Part shown: positions 26,101 through 36,742 of the stretch, one piece after another
Layout: every line of letters starts with the position of its first letter
Position numbering within the stretch: the stretch's first letter is position 1
Source of the DNA: Pseudeuparius sepicola
Taxonomy: Eukaryota; Arthropoda; Insecta; Coleoptera; Anthribidae
Length of the DNA stretch: 64,000 bases
Reading direction: 5' to 3'
NCBI GenBank assembly: GCA_963920635.1
Contig: OY987305.1
Span: 4,875,153 to 4,939,152, forward strand
Notes under the pieces: model-generated
What the model was told of the DNA's origin: nothing
The model's database searches: none
The model's input: the letters and a program-made list of their open reading frames with translations, nothing else
Translations under genes and position numbers: made by a program

Positions 26101-29100
26101 TATTCGGTTAAGAATTTCGAGTATTTCCACCACTCAAAAATAATTCGAAGGACACAACGACGATTGAGGCATTCTATAACATTATTTTAAGACTACTTTC
26201 AAGTCGATACGTTTGTTCGTTTGGCTATGATTAGAAAACTACGAACCCATTGCCCGGCAATAAAATGATCCGTGAATTGGCCATTCGAGCAGGAATTAGA
26301 CGTACGGAGATAGGCGGGCGGGCGGGCGTTCGCTGGAACTCGTGGTTCCCCTACTTCCCCCTACTTCGGCGTACCTCACCGGGCTCGGAAACCACGTCAG
26401 GAGAACTTTCAATCGATATCAGATGGTTCATTTTTCATTTTATTAGTCTCAGTCTCCCTTATTCGTGTTTCGCTTGTTTTGAATGTTAGTATGTTAGCAA
26501 ATATTTATATTTCCGAGTACCCGAAGAAAATATTTTCTACCGCGACATTATGTATGTCGACTGGCATATAATAATACTCATTATTATTATTCCTCCAGGA
26601 ATTATAAATAAATAATTATTAATCCATTGCGCCACAAATAAATTTTAGAAAATAAATAATTATTATTCACAAAGTACCTACCTACTTTTTGCTTTTGTGT
26701 AAAATGGTTTAATCCCTAGGGCATAAAATGGCCTGGTCGTGCAAAAAGAGTAAATTTAAATTCTAGACCAAATTGTGCGCTTGATTTTTACTTTAAAAAT
26801 GTGATAGGTACAAGTAATAATTTTGCCAAATAAATGGGTCATGTGAAGCATTTTTTGAAAACGAATTCCTATGTAAATCGCTGCATGATAAAAGCTAATT
26901 TATATACTTTCCAGAGGGAACGATAATAATTCTGACATCCAGTCAGTTTTAGAAACTTCTTCGTTAGAAGATTGTTCGAAAGTCATTAGAGTTGAAAATC
27001 GGGCAAAATAAAAATAGTACATTTTATTGTTCCAGTCTGTCGAATTTATGACATTTTAATACATTTTCTAGGATGTTCGATAATTCAGATTTGTCAGAAT
27101 AAGGTTCTGAAACTGAACCGCAGTCAGGGCAAGAATACCTATAATGTTTGATAATGATGTCACAACAGTCACATGTAGTGAAACCAATAGGAGTAATTTG
27201 TGGGCTTGAGTGCTTTTATTCCCGTAGGTACCTAATATGGTTTCCAGAATTTGAGAGAGGGGTACCTACATATTTTGCATTTTGCACACTTATTCGGATT
27301 TAGGTATAAGTAGTACTGCAGGTGCATAGGGTTTGGGAAACAAACTTTCTGGGACATTGAATGGAACATTTACAAGGGATTAGAAATTAATAGCTCCTAT
27401 TATCTCACAACTATTACTTTATTTAAAAAGGGAGACCAGTTTCGTAACTCTATAAATTAGTCCTTGAGGATGTAATTTTATAGATTAACGAAACCGTTGT
27501 GATATAATATGGCCTATTCACTCTAATCCCTCTAAAGTGAACTCTTACAGTGTAGAAAGTTTTTAGTTAGATTTATTTATTATTACACAAATGTAAATAT
27601 GGAATACCTACTAGTTATATAAAACATTTTGAAGAAGTAGACTTTAGACGCACTTTTTTAGTCGTAGCAACACTATTATGCAGAACAATTATCCAATCAA
27701 ACATTAATAGATGTTCAACTGACCCTAATGTGGTTCAAGAAGAATTCGGTAATCGAATCGTTAATTTATATTTTATAATTGAGCAATTACAAGTTTTTTT
27801 TATACACGAACCCTTCATAGCATGCACCTTTGCTGATATGAAAAATAATAGTAAAATTGCTTCGACGCCAAAAAGCTATGCAGTGTGTTGCCAACGAAAA
27901 GTGAACGCCCTGAAAAATATCATTTTTGCAATAAAGCAAACAGGCCACCGCCGTTTTTTAAATATATATTCGCGCTTCTTCGTCGGCATCGGCGAGACTC
28001 GTGTGACCCCGGCGGCCGTCGGCGGCGGCCGGCACGAGTTATTATTTCATATTATCTACACGTCTACACAGGAAAAAAAGACTGTTGTGATTTTAGTGAG
28101 TTCGTGTATATAGTCACTTTTCCATTACCTACTTTAAATATACAAGCAAATCCATGTGGTCCCAACAATATAATCTATACTTTTGACGTAATTGCAAATG
28201 AACCAATAAGTTTAAAATAGTTTGAATTTCCGTTAAGAAGACGTATTGTCACTTCGATACTAAAATTGGCATACTACAATGAAAGCATAACCTCGGTTTT
28301 AAAATATCTTATGTTTTATTTAAACAATTAAATTTATTTTATTTGAATAATAATAATTCTCACCCTCAGACTACTCCAAACTATATAAGAGTACCCCAGA
28401 AGCAACTGAAAAAACATTATAATTCATTGGATGAACAAAAAACTTAATTGCAACTTTTATATTCATCAATGTAAGTAATCATAGTCCAAGCAAATTGTCA
28501 TTTTTTTATAGAGGTAGAAAAAAAAATGATTCTTAACAGGTAGATATTTTCAGGGTTGGTTGTGGGTAGCGTCCTGAGTATAACCCCAAAAAATCACCGT
28601 CGAAGTCGTGTTACGAACCCCGCAATAGGAGTGGTTTTGCAAACATTTTTTTGCAATTTTTTTTCTTCTCATGTGTACAATTTTTTTTCTTCTTATGTAT
28701 ACATTATTACGTTCTCTACAACTTTCTCTCATGAAGTTTTTTTTTTAACTTCAATACTTCACGAGATATAGGTAAAAGATCACCACTATCTAAAGTGCTT
28801 TATAAGGGTAAAAAAAAATTCTTTAAAACAAGCTGATTTTTTCAGGGTTAACTGGGGGTTAACTTAGGAGTGCACACAGTGATCGCAAATTAAAGGTTTT
28901 GAATCAACCGTACACTCTATATCGTTCGTAGTCATAATGAACACTGCAAGTGAATGGCTATAATTGATATTAGTACCCACAATTAAGTATTACAAATCCA
29001 GCAAAAATTCAGTGACAATAGTTGTAATTTCAGTATAATGAACAGTTAAATGTATCCCTATTCAATTCAACACCATGAAACGTTATGTTGTTCTGACAAA

Positions 29101-29487
29101 AGAATGTGCTTAGAAAAGAAGTATTATAGAATCAATTCCAGAACACGCTATTTATTGAAATAAAATATTACATTTAAATTATTCATTAGAATTCAATATC
29201 AATTGTAATTGAATTGATTATTGTTAGTTACAAAAAAGCTTCTGCTTGAGTTTGAGGAATAATATCTCATATTGAATTAAACAGGGTTTTTTTACAAAGT
29301 GACAGAGTTCTCTCAGTGTAGTACCCACGGCCGGCCTGCCCCTCAATCGTAGCACTATGAAGGGGCAGGCTGGAGTGGGGAGTCGTGGGGACCAGAGGAA
29401 GGAAAAGGATAGGCATATCTAATCGAGCGACGTTTGTCCTGAATTGAGTCGGGCATTTCGGGCGGATTTCATAAGTATCGTAGCCTC
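23172..29487. other. Long stretch without a recognisable gene
   Basis: Three GC-richer islands stand out. 24120-24500 contains AATAAA followed by CAGTGTTGTAACG, which would suit an LTR or polyadenylation region, but no matching partner is seen. 25370-25860 is rich in CpG and has a TATATATAT run, possibly a promoter or 5' untranslated exon. 27930-28050 has GGCGGCCGTCGGCGGC. 28550-28860 carries two CAGGGTT(G/A) fragments. Open frames in these islands do not resemble known proteins. Outside the islands I see nothing. Confidence 0.4.
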
Positions 29488-29549
29488 TTAAGTGATAGTA
29501 TAGTTTATTAGTGATTGGTGATATTAAGTGACAGAATAGTTTATTAGTT

Positions 29550-29627
29550 ATGGCATGTTGTGCCGTGAAGGAGGGTAAAAATAATAGAAAATTTCCATTC
29601 AAACCACAGAAAGAACTTCAGATTTAA
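29550..29627 (+). pseudogene. Short THAP-like N-terminus (left arm)
   Basis: The frame begins MACCAVKEGKNNRKFPFK and stops after 25 codons. The right-arm counterpart on the minus strand (from 34612 downward) starts MTCCAVKDCKN. The start M..CC.V..CKN is typical of C2CH THAP zinc fingers. Here the third Cys position is Gly (KEGKN) and the frame ends early, so any gene fragment is dead. This is a weak assignment based on a short motif. Confidence 0.3.
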
Positions 29628-29691
29628 GAAGTTGAAAGGCAAGGCAATTATAATATCAACAAAACATATTCGCTTTGTTTATGGATACTCA

Positions 29692-30802
29692 GTGATGTAA
29701 TGTATCGAGATACCTACATGTATCTAGATACTTTTTGTGTACCTAGATACATATCTAGATACTTACAAAATCAGGATCTGCTTTAGTATCTAGATCCTTT
29801 TGAAAGTATCTAGATACTTAGATACTAGATACATTTTTTAGCCAAGATTCCAAGGGGGCCACGTGCCTATATTTAGTTTTAAAAAATAATTAATACAAAT
29901 AATAAAATGGGTTGTGATTTAGTGATTTTTTTTTAAAATACCGTACATAAAGTACCTACTCAGTGCTCACTTTGGAGTGATGTACAGGGTGTTCCCGTAT
30001 ATTTTGACCCACCTCTAAAGCCTCTATTTTTCGAGTTAAAAAAATTACTTCAATGAAAGTTGTAGGCTACCAAGGTGTATTGTCCCAAAAATAATGGATT
30101 GATAGGAATGCTCTTGCCCAAGTTGAAATGTTTTTCCATGGCAACCTTGATTAAATATAAAGATCGTATTTATCTGCAATTTGGAATATCATGCAAATCC
30201 TTAGAGCAAACATATAACATATTTATATTGCTGGAATCGGAAAAATTCGTGCATATCGAAAATCCACAAATGTACAGGGTGTTCCATTAAAAAAAGTAAG
30301 TTTATATTTTTTCATAAATTTGCGATGCTTATTTGTTTTATCTAGTAACAGATCCTAGCGTTTCAAAAAAACCCTACAACTTTCATTTAAGTAATTCTTA
30401 TCTAACTCGAAAAATAAAGGCTCTAGGGGTGGGTCAAAATATACGGGAACACCCTGTACACGGTAAAGTACTAACCCACAACTTGTTTTGATTAGTCTCA
30501 ATCTAAACTCCACATTCGTCTAAACAATTATACTTTACCTACACATACACATACACTTGTTTCATAAATATCTAAGTAGATAAGTACCTATATATTGATT
30601 GCCTTATGAGGTCTGAAATTTTCTTAATTACCTATCTGATAGTATCTGAAAGTATTTAGAAGTATCTAGATACTTTTTTAACGTATATGTATCTGTACCC
30701 AGATACTTTGGAAAAAATGCATCGGTATCTGTATCTAGATACATCTGCCAGAGAGTATCTGTATCTAAATACCGAAAAAATGTATCTGTTACATCACTGT
30801 GA
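29692..30802. mobile_element. Possible hAT-type non-autonomous element with GTATCTAGATAC subterminal repeats
   Basis: The segment runs from CAGTGATGTAATG to TTACATCACTG, an inverted pair of about 11 bp. It is filled near both ends with many copies of the palindromic motif GTATCTAGATAC (29700-29840 and 30640-30790). Terminal CAGTGATG and clustered subterminal motifs are usual in hAT elements. I could not find a convincing 8-bp target duplication. The block also appears in the right arm (34283-34430) without the interior. A foldback MITE (29985-30455) sits inside. Confidence 0.5.
29985..30455. mobile_element. Foldback MITE, CAGGGTGTTCCCG family
   Basis: The element is 471 bp, flanked by TA, with inverted ends of about 88 bp beginning CAGGGTGTTCCCGTATATTT. 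Its interior contains another element-end motif (TACAGGGTGTTCCATT near 30273) preceded by sequence related to 16040-16152. It is absent from the right arm, so it entered after the arms were formed or was lost from the other arm. Confidence 0.85.
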
Positions 30803-31110
30803 TGATATACTCTATAGTTAGCCAATGCATGACACTGCGATATAAGGACATGACAGAAATACAGTAGATACAGGGGACAGATTTTGTTCCAAACTATCAC
30901 AATGACACAACAAAAGCTATATTTTTAACTTTTAGGATTTATATTATTATATTATTTGTATTGTTCTTGCAGTGTTTTGAAGGTTTGAAACTGTCAGACG
31001 TGAACGTTGACATAACATTTCACACTTTAACTCGATTTTGCAGTGCTCCATTAACATTAATTTTTATGCGTTTATCTAAAAGTTTATTTTATTTATATTT
31101 ATTTTATAAG

Positions 31111-31136
31111 CGACCCTGGTAATATTACCAGGGTCG
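31111..31136. repeat. Perfect 26-bp palindrome around TAATATTAC
   Basis: CGACCCTGG and CCAGGGTCG flank an AT-rich core, giving exact dyad symmetry over 26 bp. The core holds the nonanucleotide TAATATTAC, the loop sequence of rolling-circle origins in geminivirus-like replicons. The right arm of the inverted duplication has only half of the palindrome. No Rep-like coding sequence is present nearby, so the resemblance may be chance. Confidence 0.7.
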
Positions 31137-31179
31137 TCTAAAGAAATATTAACTATCTCCTGTAAGCTTAACTTAGAAA

Positions 31180-31461
31180 ATGGCGGCCCAGGTGATTACG
31201 AAGTTCACTCAACTTGACGCTCATTCTCTCCACCTCCATATCTCTGGTTCAGATCCGTTATACACTGGGTTTGTTCCAACAGACAGTTCCCAACTGTTCA
31301 GAGCCAATCAAATGACAAGAAAGTTGACAGAAACAGTCGCCAGTTCAATGTCATCTTATAAATACACCAAAAAGAGAAAAATTTTGAGATTCATTTGGAA
31401 ATTTAATAATTTTTTCTTGTTTTATATTTTTCCAGGGTTTATGTTTATTTGTTTTTTATGA
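31180..31461 (+). pseudogene. ORF shared by both arms (left copy)
   Basis: The frame starts in an ATGG context (AAAATGGCGG) and reads MAAQVITKFTQLDAHSLHLH, then GSDPLYTGFVPTDSSQLFR. The right-arm copy on the minus strand (33427-33624) keeps the same start and about 45 residues in frame with about 12 replacements, then diverges. The downstream part (KRKILRFIWKF...) looks like translated AT-rich noise. There is no recognised domain. The region could be the 5' exon of a gene captured in the duplication, or an open frame kept by chance. Confidence 0.3.
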
Positions 31462-31775
31462 GAATAAATAAATTACCTATATGAATTATTTTTCATTTAA
31501 AAAATAATATAATAATTTTCAAGAAAAATCGATTATTTTGGCAACACTGTAACATAATTCTTTCATAGCTGATCCCCACAGATGACTTTGTCCTCGGTCC
31601 AAAAATCGATAGATAAGTAATGACCCATCTCCCCACAGTAGAATTGTTTGTTATGAATAATAACAAAAAACCTAACCTCAATTTCTTATTGATAAATGTT
31701 ATTTATTGGTTAGTTTAACATTTTAAAATATTATCTCATTTTATTTATCGTCTTTTCAATATATGAAAATAAATA

Positions 31776-32987
31776 ATTTTCATGCACATTTGTTGTTGTA
31801 TACCTTACTATAAATAGCTTTCTATAAAGCTAAACCAACCATTCCAAACATTTTTTTAGATTGTAGAAATTTTGCACTTTTGTTGTTAAAAAAAAACTCG
31901 TATTCGTAACCGAAATTTAATTTGAATTGAAGTTGTCGATGGCACCAGTTAGAAAAGGTGCATGCATATTAACTTATTAATTACACGTATTTTTGTATAA
32001 CAGCAATCAAATTTATTATGCAATTGACCCCACCAGCTCTGCACCCAACAGCAATCAAATTTATTATGCAATTGACCCCACCAGCTCTGCACCCTTGAAT
32101 ATATGTATATTACTCACCTCTGTAAAATACAAAGTACGCCGTTGTTTGGGTTCTGCAGCTTTTTATACACACCGCTCAGTTTTTATCCATTTTTAAATAG
32201 TCCACAAGCCTAAAATTCATGTTCACAGTGCTGAAAATCGTATGGTATGATTTTCACTAAAAAATATTAACAAATACAAAATCACAACAACAGCCGCCAT
32301 TAAAATGCGTAAACGGATCGGAAGTAGTGCTGCCAACGGAATAATGCTTCTTGTCGGAACAAAGTCCCTAACTGTTTTGCCGCCGAATTAACTGCAATTT
32401 TGATTGGCTGAAGCGCTTGAGCACTTGCAAATAAACAAACGATGAGTGTTTTCAAAACAAATGAAATAATGTTGGGAAACACTTTTGTTATTATTTATCT
32501 ACTTTATTTACGGATTTTTCGTCGGAGACTCTGTCCAGTAGATCCAGGGACGTCTCGCAAACGCCAGTGGCGGCGTGGGCCTACAAAATGAGGGGTGGCG
32601 AGCGTAAAATAAAAACAACAAGCGTACAAGCGGCCAGGTCTCTATCAACGTCGGATCTAAACCTGTTGCGAAATTACCGACGTGATTACTCCGATCGTAC
32701 ACGATAATTTCACCGCAATCGTTATTAAGGGGTAATATAGTCGGACAGTGGCGTAGGCGGAAATTGAAATATGTACCGTATTCAGATGTCGCCGGTTGTT
32801 ACCGCGCGTTACTGATTAGAAGCGGGACACATCTGCGGTTAATCGTCTAACTTCGCTGACACAACCATTTCATTCGATATTAATTAGTTTTGGATGGGTA
32901 CGGACCACGCACACAGAGGTTGGCATGGATCGGAGCGGCGTTACGCGTTCTGAAGAGATATGGAGAATGAGCGTCAAGCTGCGCGGA
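31776..32987. other. Unique centre of the inverted duplication
   Basis: This 1.2-kb spacer contains a perfect 48-bp tandem duplication at 31999-32094. GC-richer sequence lies at 32500-32960 with a CAGTGGCGTAG string near 32742 (hAT-end-like, unpaired). No coding sequence is supported. Confidence 0.5.
31999..32094. repeat. Perfect 48-bp tandem duplication
   Basis: Two identical head-to-tail copies begin AACAGCAATCAAATTTATTA. The lack of any difference indicates recent origin. Confidence 0.95.
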
Positions 32988-34676
32988 GTTATTTATTTTC
33001 ATAAATATATTGAAAAGGCACGATTAATAAAATGAGATAATATTTTAAAATTTTAAACTAACCAATAAATAGCATATTTTGGGGATTTTTTTGTTGGCAA
33101 ATTTCCTCTAGACCCAAATTGCTGTTTATCAAAAAGAAATTGAGGTTAGGTTTTTTGTTATTATTTATAACAAACAATTCTACTGTGGGGAGATGGGACA
33201 TTACTTATCTATCAATTTTTGGACCGAGGACAGAATCATCTGTGGGTATCAGCCATGAAAGAATTATGTTACAGTGTTGTCAAAATTATCGATTTTTCTT
33301 GAAAATTATTATATTATTTTTTAAATGAAAAATAATTCATATAGGTAATTTCTTTACCTCATGAAAAACAAATAAACCCTTGAAAAATATAAAGCAAGAA
33401 AAAATTATTCAATTTCCAAATAAATGTCAACATTTTTCTCTATTTGGTGTATATAAGATGATGGCGACTGTTTCTGTAAACATTCTTGTCTTTTGATTGA
33501 CTCTGAACAGTTTGAAACTGTCTGTTGGAACAAACCCAGTGTATATCGGATCTGAACCACAGATATGGAGGTGAAGAGAATGAGCGTCAAGGTGAGCGAA
33601 CTTCGTAATCACCTGGGCCGCCATTTTCTAAGTTAAGCTTACAGGGGATAGATAATATTTCTTTAGTATATTACCAGGGTCGCTTATAAATAAATATAAA
33701 TAAATAAACTTTTAGATAAACGCATAAAAATTAACGTTAATGGAGCACTGTAAAATCGAGTTGAATGTGAAATGTTATGTCAACGTTCACGTCTGACGTC
33801 AAACAGTTTCAAACCTTCAAAACACTGCAAGAACAGTACAAATAATATAATAATATAAACCTAAAAGTTAAAAAATATAGATTTTGTTGTGTCATTGTGA
33901 GAGTTTGGAATGTTTTGGTGAACCTCAAAACATTTCGGCTACTTAACGTTAAGCATGTATGTAAAAACACACAACCCCAAGTAGATTCTTGAATGTATAC
34001 GTCAGAAGTTCACGTTTACATTATCTGGCTGCACTTGAACTCTAATAATCCATTGTTTTCATTGGTCGAACGTTAAAATTGATGAACTGCTTATTAAGAT
34101 GTTACGATATAGCATACCTACTTGGGCATACCAACTTTATGGATGGAATCCCTAGTTAGCCAATGTGTGACAGAGACAGACAGAGACAGAGCAAAATCTG
34201 TCCCCTGTATCTACTGTATTGCTGTCATGTCTTTATATCAGTGTCATGCATTGGCTAACTATAGAGTATATCATCACAGTGATGTAACAGATACATTTTT
34301 TTCGGTATCTAGATACAGATACAGATACTCTCTGGCAGATGTATCTAGATACAGACACCGATACATTTTTTCCAAAGTATCTGGGTACAGATACAGATAC
34401 GTTAAAAAAGTATCTAGATACTTCCAGATACTGGCTAACTAGAGTATCCATAAACAAGGCTAATATGTTTTGTTGATATTAATTTGTCTTTTTATAATAC
34501 CTTTCAGCTTCTTAAACCTGAAGTCCTTCTGTGCTTTCCTTACCTGTAATTACGAATGGAAATGTTCTATTATTTTTAAATTTTTACAGTCCTTCACCGC
34601 ACAACATGTCATAACTAATAAACTATACTATTACTTAATATTACTGATCACTATAATAAACTATACTATCACTTAA
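32988..34676 (-). repeat. Right arm of the ~5.2-kb inverted duplication
   Basis: This is the reverse complement of the left arm. It ends at the outer edge with CTATACTATCACTTAA. It carries an arm-specific ~290-bp insertion near 33905-34185 with a GACAGAGACAGA run, and lacks the 940-bp block of the left arm. The THAP-like ATG is at 34612 on the minus strand. Confidence 0.85.
33427..33624 (-). pseudogene. ORF shared by both arms (right copy)
   Basis: This is the minus-strand counterpart of the frame at 31180: MAAQVITKFAHLDAHSLHLH, then GSDPIYTGFVPTDSFKLFR, ending after 65 codons. The first two thirds align without gaps to the left copy and the end does not. No known domain is recognised. Confidence 0.3.
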
Positions 34677-36742
34677 CAAAAAACATTCAAATCTTTAAAA
34701 CATTAAGGCCGGTCCACACGCAACGATGTATCGTACGATTTGCATGCGCAAGTAAATCGTTAGTATTTTTATTTTCTAATAAAACAACATAAAAAAATAG
34801 TTTTTAATTTTTTTATAAACCAACTAACTTAACACGACGTTCGCCGAAAACTGTTAACTCGACTCCCATATATACGAACATAAACATTTCCAACGTAAAA
34901 AGTTCTGTAAAAAACTAATAGGTATCTCGGGTTTCTACCCTTAGGATGTATATAGGGTGCAAAAAGCAATTCTATGGCAAAGTGTCTTCCAACTGGCTAG
35001 TAATGTATCCCAAAATTGAAGTTTCTAGATTAAGCCGTTTTTAAGAAAAATCAAAACCTAATTCTTGATCCCTCTAACTTTGCAGGGGAGCCTTAACTTT
35101 TACATGAAAGACCTTAAAAACCACCTGTAGAACACTTCCTCCAAATATTTGCACATCATTAAGGAACACCCTATATATTATTTAGTTTATTATAATACAA
35201 TACTTTTTAGCCAACAAAATTAGTACATAATTGTTACTAGAGAGCATTTTTGACATTGCTATAAAAAGGGGGCGCAAAGGGGTGAATTTGAAAATAGTGA
35301 GTGATATTCATTTTTCTATGATTTCGGAATCGACGAATTTGAGGTCTAAAAAAAGTGTCTGTGTTCCGGTTTCTATATTATTTGAAATTGGTACCGAAAT
35401 TTACTATTTCACCATGGAATTAAAATAAGTGATGTAGAAGTAAGTCCAAACGTCCAAACACGAGTTGTCGCCATAGAAAGGTCTAGTTCGGATTCTCTAA
35501 GCTCTTGCTAACTGTCCCTTGGGTTTCGAGCAGAGGCCAGTGGAAACGGCATTAGGGACATTGGTGGCTGAATCTTTTCACCATTTGGCTAATTTCCGTC
35601 ATTAAATTTAATCCGAAATTAATGAATTGATTTATGGGAGATACTCAGTCGAATTGGCGGTTTCAAATCCGTTTTTAAGGTGCGAGCGTGCAACATTGAG
35701 GCAATCGCGTATATTTGGACCCGCTTTTACGACCACTTTCAAATTGATTGGGCGAATAAAAAAAATCCCGCGTCCTTGGAGACGCCGTATTCCATTACGG
35801 GGCCCGCAATTTTTACTTTTTGTTTCGTTCGCGGCCATTCCGACAAAAACCTGCCATCCGACGGCGTCCAAAAGTATGCGTCATTTCTTCAGCCCAGACG
35901 AGAAGCTGAAGTGCTTTATTCCTTGAATCGTATGTAAGAAGTCAAAAGTGTGCCGATCGTGGTGGACGCCAAATTTGGCATGATTTTACTGCGACTGGCT
36001 TCTGGCTCTGGCAACACGCCACACGTACATGGCGAAGAGCTTGCGGTCCGCCGCGCGCTGGCCTCGCTGTTGCCGTATTTACACTTTGACGCACGGCAAA
36101 AACTGAAACTCAACCGCAAAAATACCAGTTAGGGTTAGCCGACAATTTGGCAACATGGCGATACCACTGGAGTGTTCTGACATAACCTTTATTCTCACCT
36201 CAAACCTCCAGACTTAGGATGCCCCGTGAAGTGTTTTTTCGTAAATGTTCAGTTGTGTTTTTCTGCAAATTTTTTGGCTAGGTTGGGCCCAGGTACGGGA
36301 TTCGGACTCAGTACTTCTAAGCACTATGACGCTTTTATAAAAACGCCTTCAAGATGGTCCCCTAGCTCCAAGTTCTCCGTCTATTAATAATTATTCGTAA
36401 TACTTCACTATTACTAAATATACAAACCTTTGCAGTTTTTCCCACGAATTTCGGCAAATGTGAACATCGGATTATTAGAATGAAAGCATCCAATTTCGGC
36501 AAATTATCGGATTGCCCATTAACTTAATCCCTGTCCATGATAACATACACTACACAACTAACAACACGATAAATACACAAACAATATATGAATAAATAAC
36601 AATATAACACTATAATAAATCGCACATATCTACTACTAATGTTTTTATTGACCGGTATACGGAATGACAGTTGGCATTCTGGGACGTCAGGTGCCGCAGC
36701 TTTCCATAACAAATCAGAATACATAAATGTGTTGGGTATATA
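34677..36742. other. Non-coding stretch, including the donor of a copied segment
   Basis: TTAAGGCCGGTCCACACGC at 34705 resembles the end of a TTAA-inserting MITE; no partner end is seen. A small possible element with ends TATAGGGTG lies at about 34949-35172. 35440-36130 is GC-richer and carries the 78-bp segment (35606-35683) that reappears in the transposon at 37586. The frame at 35950-36132 has no recognisable motif. Confidence 0.45.

Larger units (their letters stand above)
29488..31775 (+). repeat. Left arm of a ~5.2-kb inverted duplication
   Basis: The arm matches 32988-34676 in reverse orientation, from TTAAGTGATAGTATAG at the outer edge to TTTTCAATATAT at the inner edge. The similarity is interrupted by arm-specific insertions: about 940 bp here (29692-30635) and about 290 bp in the right arm (near 33905-34185). 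Both arms contain the same GTATCTAGATAC-rich block, the same possible ORF start (ATGGCGGCCCAGGTGATTAC) and the same AACCTAACC-containing inner part. Substitutions throughout show it is not very recent. Confidence 0.85.

Noticed and set aside
27730..28220. Two overlapping frames around a GC-rich patch
   Set aside because: The frames shadow each other, with no domain and no splice or start support.
31111..31136. Integrated geminivirus-like origin
   Set aside because: Only the nonanucleotide and stem fit; no Rep gene or iterons are near, so I keep it as an observation and not as an annotation.
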